DNA of 64,000 nucleotides, taken from assembly GCA_963807235.1 (NCBI GenBank), contig CAWEBF010000024.1, positions 77,282 to 141,281 of the forward strand, written 5' to 3'. Below, one piece after another: positions 61,540 through 64,000 of the stretch; the first letter of the stretch is position 1, and every line of letters starts with the position of its first letter. A model generated the notes under the pieces. The model was not told the origin of the DNA. It did no database searches and was given only the letters and a program-made list of their open reading frames with translations. A program made the position numbers and the translations under genes. The DNA comes from CAWEBF01 sp963807235. Its GTDB lineage: Bacteria; Acidobacteriota; Vicinamibacteria; Vicinamibacterales; UBA2999.

Positions 61540-62268
61540 ATGGTCGTTTTCGGGATTCACCCCGTGCTCGAGGCGCTGCGGGCCCGGCGTGTCGCGGCGG
61601 TGCGTGTCGCCGACAAGGACAGCCCTCGACATCGCGAGATCCTCGACCTGGCCCTCTCGCAGGGCGTCCCGGTGCATCGCGAATCGGCCGAGCGTCTGGA
61701 GGCGCGTGCCAGGGGACGGGTGCACCAGGGCGTGGTTGCGGAACTGGCCGAGGCGCGGTCCTACGATGTCGCCGACCTGGTGAAGGAAGCGGCCGGCGCT
61801 CCGCTGATCGTGGTGCTGGACGGTATCGAGGACCCGCACAACCTGGGGGCCATACTTCGCACCGCCGACGCCGCGGGCGCCGATGGCGTCGTGGTGCAGG
61901 ATCGCCGCTCGGCGGCCCGGTCCGGGGTGGCGGCCAAGGCCTCGGCGGGGGCGCTCGCCCATGTCCGGCTGGCGGAGGTGGTCAACATCGCCCGAGCCCT
62001 CGAGGAGTTGAAGGAACTTGGGGTGTGGACGGTGGGTCTGGCGGGCGACGCCCCCAACACCTACGATGGATTGGACTTAAAGGGTCCGACGGCGCTCGTG
62101 TTCGGGGCGGAAGGGGCGGGCCTGCGCCGCCTGGTGCGGGACCGATGCGACTTCCTGGCCGCGATTCCGATGGCGGGGCGCGTCGGAAGCCTGAATGTGT
62201 CTGTAGCTGCTGGGGTTGCGCTGTTCGAGGCCGTCCGGCAGCGCCGTTTGGCACAGCCGGCACCCTAA
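61540..62268 (+). CDS. rlmB: 23S rRNA (guanosine-2'-O-) methyltransferase, TrmH/RlmB family
   Basis: The 242-residue SPOUT enzyme methylates a 23S rRNA guanosine ribose. It starts MVVFGIHPVLEALRARRV (substrate-binding domain, about residues 1-75), then the SPOUT domain with IVVLDGIEDPHNLGAILRTA (motif 1, catalytic Asn/Arg), ALVFGAEGAGLRRLV (motif 2) and IPMAGRVGSLNVSVAAGVAL (motif 3). ATG 61540 is preferred over TTG 61513 because the family start is here. Confidence 0.93.
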   Translation: MVVFGIHPVLEALRARRVAAVRVADKDSPRHREILDLALSQGVPVHRESAERLEARARGRVHQGVVAELAEARSYDVADLVKEAAGAPLIVVLDGIEDPHNLGAILRTADAAGADGVVVQDRRSAARSGVAAKASAGALAHVRLAEVVNIARALEELKELGVWTVGLAGDAPNTYDGLDLKGPTALVFGAEGAGLRRLVRDRCDFLAAIPMAGRVGSLNVSVAAGVALFEAVRQRRLAQPAP

Positions 62269-62279
62269 CACTGGTGCCG

Positions 62280-62309
62280 TTGCCGAAATGGCATGGGAAG
62301 TGCTATTAT
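62280..62309 (+). promoter_or_regulatory. sigma-70-type promoter for the tRNA cluster
   Basis: TTGCCG (62280-62285) and TATTAT (62304-62309) are 18 bases apart, 14 bases before tRNA-Thr. This matches the TTGCCG-N18 promoter before tRNA-Gln and probably drives the tRNA-Thr/Tyr/Gly/Thr-tuf unit. Confidence 0.7.
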
Positions 62310-62323
62310 CTGCTCTTTGTCTG

Positions 62324-62400
62324 GCTGGCGTAGCTCAGTCCGGTAGAGCAGCTGATTTGTAATCAGCTGGTCGGGGGTTCAAATCCCTCCGCCAGCTCCA
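62324..62400 (+). tRNA. tRNA-Thr (UGU anticodon)
   Basis: Acceptor GCTGGCG pairs with CGCCAGC; the anticodon loop TTTGTAA gives TGT; the T-arm is GGGGGTTCAAATCCCTC; the CCA is encoded at 62398-62400. First tRNA of the group before tuf, an order (Thr-Tyr-Gly-Thr-tuf) known from many bacteria. Confidence 0.97.
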
Positions 62401-62532
62401 CCTGTCCGACCGCCGCCCCTGTCCGACCCGATGGTACACGCATCAACGCACACACATTCACGCATTCTTCTTCGTTGGCATCGCGGGGTTGAAGGGGGCT
62501 GGGCGCGCAACGGGTTAGGGCGAATGGTTTTC

Positions 62533-62619
62533 GGGGAGGTGGCGGAGCGGTCAATCGCAGCAGACTGTAAATCTGCCGCCCATGTGGCTACGGAGGTTCG
62601 AACCCTCCCCTCCCCACCA
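62533..62619 (+). tRNA. tRNA-Tyr (GUA anticodon)
   Basis: Acceptor GGGGAGG pairs with CCTCCCC; the anticodon loop CTGTAAA gives GTA; a long variable arm (class II) is present; CCA is encoded at 62617-62619. The 132-base gap before it holds no gene; it contains two copies of CCTGTCCGACC. Confidence 0.97.
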
Positions 62620-62875
62620 ACCTCGCTTTCAGATTCCGCTCACGCGAGCGGAGTCGAGCGTGAGTGAGGTTGGAGGCGAGGTTGGTGGGGAGGGGAGTAG
62701 CGTTTTTTCCGCCAACCCACTGCGTGGGTCGGCGGTAGCGAGTGGACGTCAGAGATCTCGGGTGCTGGGGGGCTTTGGGGGCGCTCGCTTGATTGTCGGG
62801 AGCGTTGGGGTGCTGGGAGCGTTGGGGCGCGAGGGCGGGCTTGCCCGCCGAAGCACAGAGCGTGGTGGTGCGAAG
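62619..62875 (+). other. tRNA-Tyr to tRNA-Gly spacer with several hairpins
   Basis: No gene is seen. AACCTCGC (62619-62626) pairs with GCGAGGTT (62676-62683), anchored on the tRNA 3' A, enclosing CCGCTC/GAGCGG. Further downstream are CCGCC-AA-CCCAC/GTGGG-TC-GGCGG after a T6 run, and GGCGGGC-TT-GCCCGCC. These are likely terminator or processing structures. Confidence 0.5.
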
Positions 62876-62950
62876 GCGGGAGTAACTCAGTGGTAGAGTC
62901 ACAGCCTTCCAAGCTGTTGGTCGCGGGTTCGATCCCCGTCTCCCGCTCCA
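62876..62950 (+). tRNA. tRNA-Gly (UCC anticodon)
   Basis: Acceptor GCGGGAG pairs with CTCCCGC; the anticodon loop CTTCCAA gives TCC; T-arm GGGTTCGATCCCC; CCA encoded at 62948-62950. Confidence 0.97.
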
Positions 62951-63004
62951 CTCTTTGCCCCGCCGGCGCGCCGCACGCGAGTGAACGGAACTGAGTTAAA
63001 CAGG

Positions 63005-63079
<75 letters not shown>

Positions 63080-63080
<1 letters not shown>

Positions 63081-63128
63081 GCCTTCGCTCGCGATAGCGA
63101 GCTTCGGCTGGTGAACCAAGCGAAGGTT
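63080..63128 (+). repeat. stem-loop anchored at the tRNA-Thr 3' end, before tuf
   Basis: AGCCTTCGC (63080-63088) pairs with GCGAAGGTT (63120-63128, one G-T pair), enclosing GCTCGC-GATA-GCGAGC. It is a sequence relative of 3961-4020: AGCCTTCGCTC, GCGAGCT-CGGCTGG and GCGAAGG are shared. Confidence 0.65.
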
Positions 63129-63173
63129 GACGAGTAGCAAGGCGAATTACTTAACGAGAGCACACGACGCATA

Positions 63174-64000
<827 letters not shown>

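Noticed and set aside
62363..62951. Minus-strand open frames over the tRNA cluster
   Set aside because: They translate the complements of tRNA genes and hairpin spacers (for example repeated GFEPP ends) and are not protein genes.

Overview
The window is a 64-kb piece of a high-GC bacterial chromosome. Gene content points to Acidobacteriota, probably class Vicinamibacteria: a fused IspD-IspF enzyme, secreted proteins carrying the ADGKPDLSGVW signature, carboxypeptidase-regulatory-like secreted proteins, CHAT, ECF sigma and Ser/Thr-kinase clusters, and the ispE / tRNA-Gln / prs / ctc / pth / rpsF / rpsR / rplI order. That placement is an inference from gene families, not from a marker-gene tree.

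Layout. (1) 1-7.6 kb, core genes on the + strand: TPR protein (cut by the window edge), lipoprotein, glutaminyl cyclotransferase, ispE, tRNA-Gln, prs, L25/Ctc, pth, rpsF, rpsR, rplI. (2) 7.7-15.35 kb, a sedentary chromosomal integron. A decayed integron integrase lies in the same direction as its cassettes. It is followed by eight small cassette units separated by seven attC sites, whose arms are near-perfect inverted repeats with extrahelical G and A bases. Cargo includes a secreted hydrolase, a DUF6883/DUF4926 pair, a HipA-like kinase, a cupin dioxygenase, an SgcJ-like protein and a GrpB protein. (3) 15.5-25.6 kb, small metabolic and unknown genes (PPOX-fold, permease, HAD, DinB, VOC, DUF1028, 3-hydroxyisobutyrate-dehydrogenase-like, AtoE transporter). 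(4) 25.7-38.5 kb, a 2-oxoacid dehydrogenase operon (E1alpha, E1beta, an M24-fold hydrolase, E2, a short-chain dehydrogenase), then a methyltransferase, RlmA-like, CoA-acylating aldehyde dehydrogenase, CotH and others. (5) 38.5-46.0 kb, a five-gene minus-strand cluster. In transcription order it has a clostripain-family (C11) protease, a 101-residue protein with three DKGSGR repeats, a TPR-CHAT protease, an ECF sigma factor and a membrane Ser/Thr kinase with a DUF4384-like tail. This is the best candidate for an undescribed system. (6) 46.3-51.8 kb, a PilT/PilU-type ATPase, a secreted regulatory-like protein sharing its leader sequence, and two MFS transporters. (7) 51.9-64 kb, core genes resume: peroxiredoxin, dnaB, alr, radA, plsC-like, PilZ, ispDF, gltX, rlmB, four tRNAs and tuf (cut by the window edge). 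About 44 kb of mostly accessory DNA therefore sits between rplI and dnaB, which are often close neighbours.

Many reading frames, including single-copy essential ones (dnaB, gltX), need a one-base correction to match their families. The lengths agree: each reconstructed gene is off from a multiple of three by exactly the implied number of bases. This looks like sequencing or assembly error at least in the essential genes, so decay in the cassette genes should be read with caution. The exceptions are the integrase, which also has an internal deletion, and the DUF6883 unit, which has an in-frame stop.

Three kinds of short repeat stand out: an intercistronic element TTAC-N6-GTAA plus TGGGGTCGGGCCTAATT placed directly after stop codons, a duplicated leader of about 75 bp before two + strand genes, and two-tier stem-loops anchored on tRNA 3' ends.
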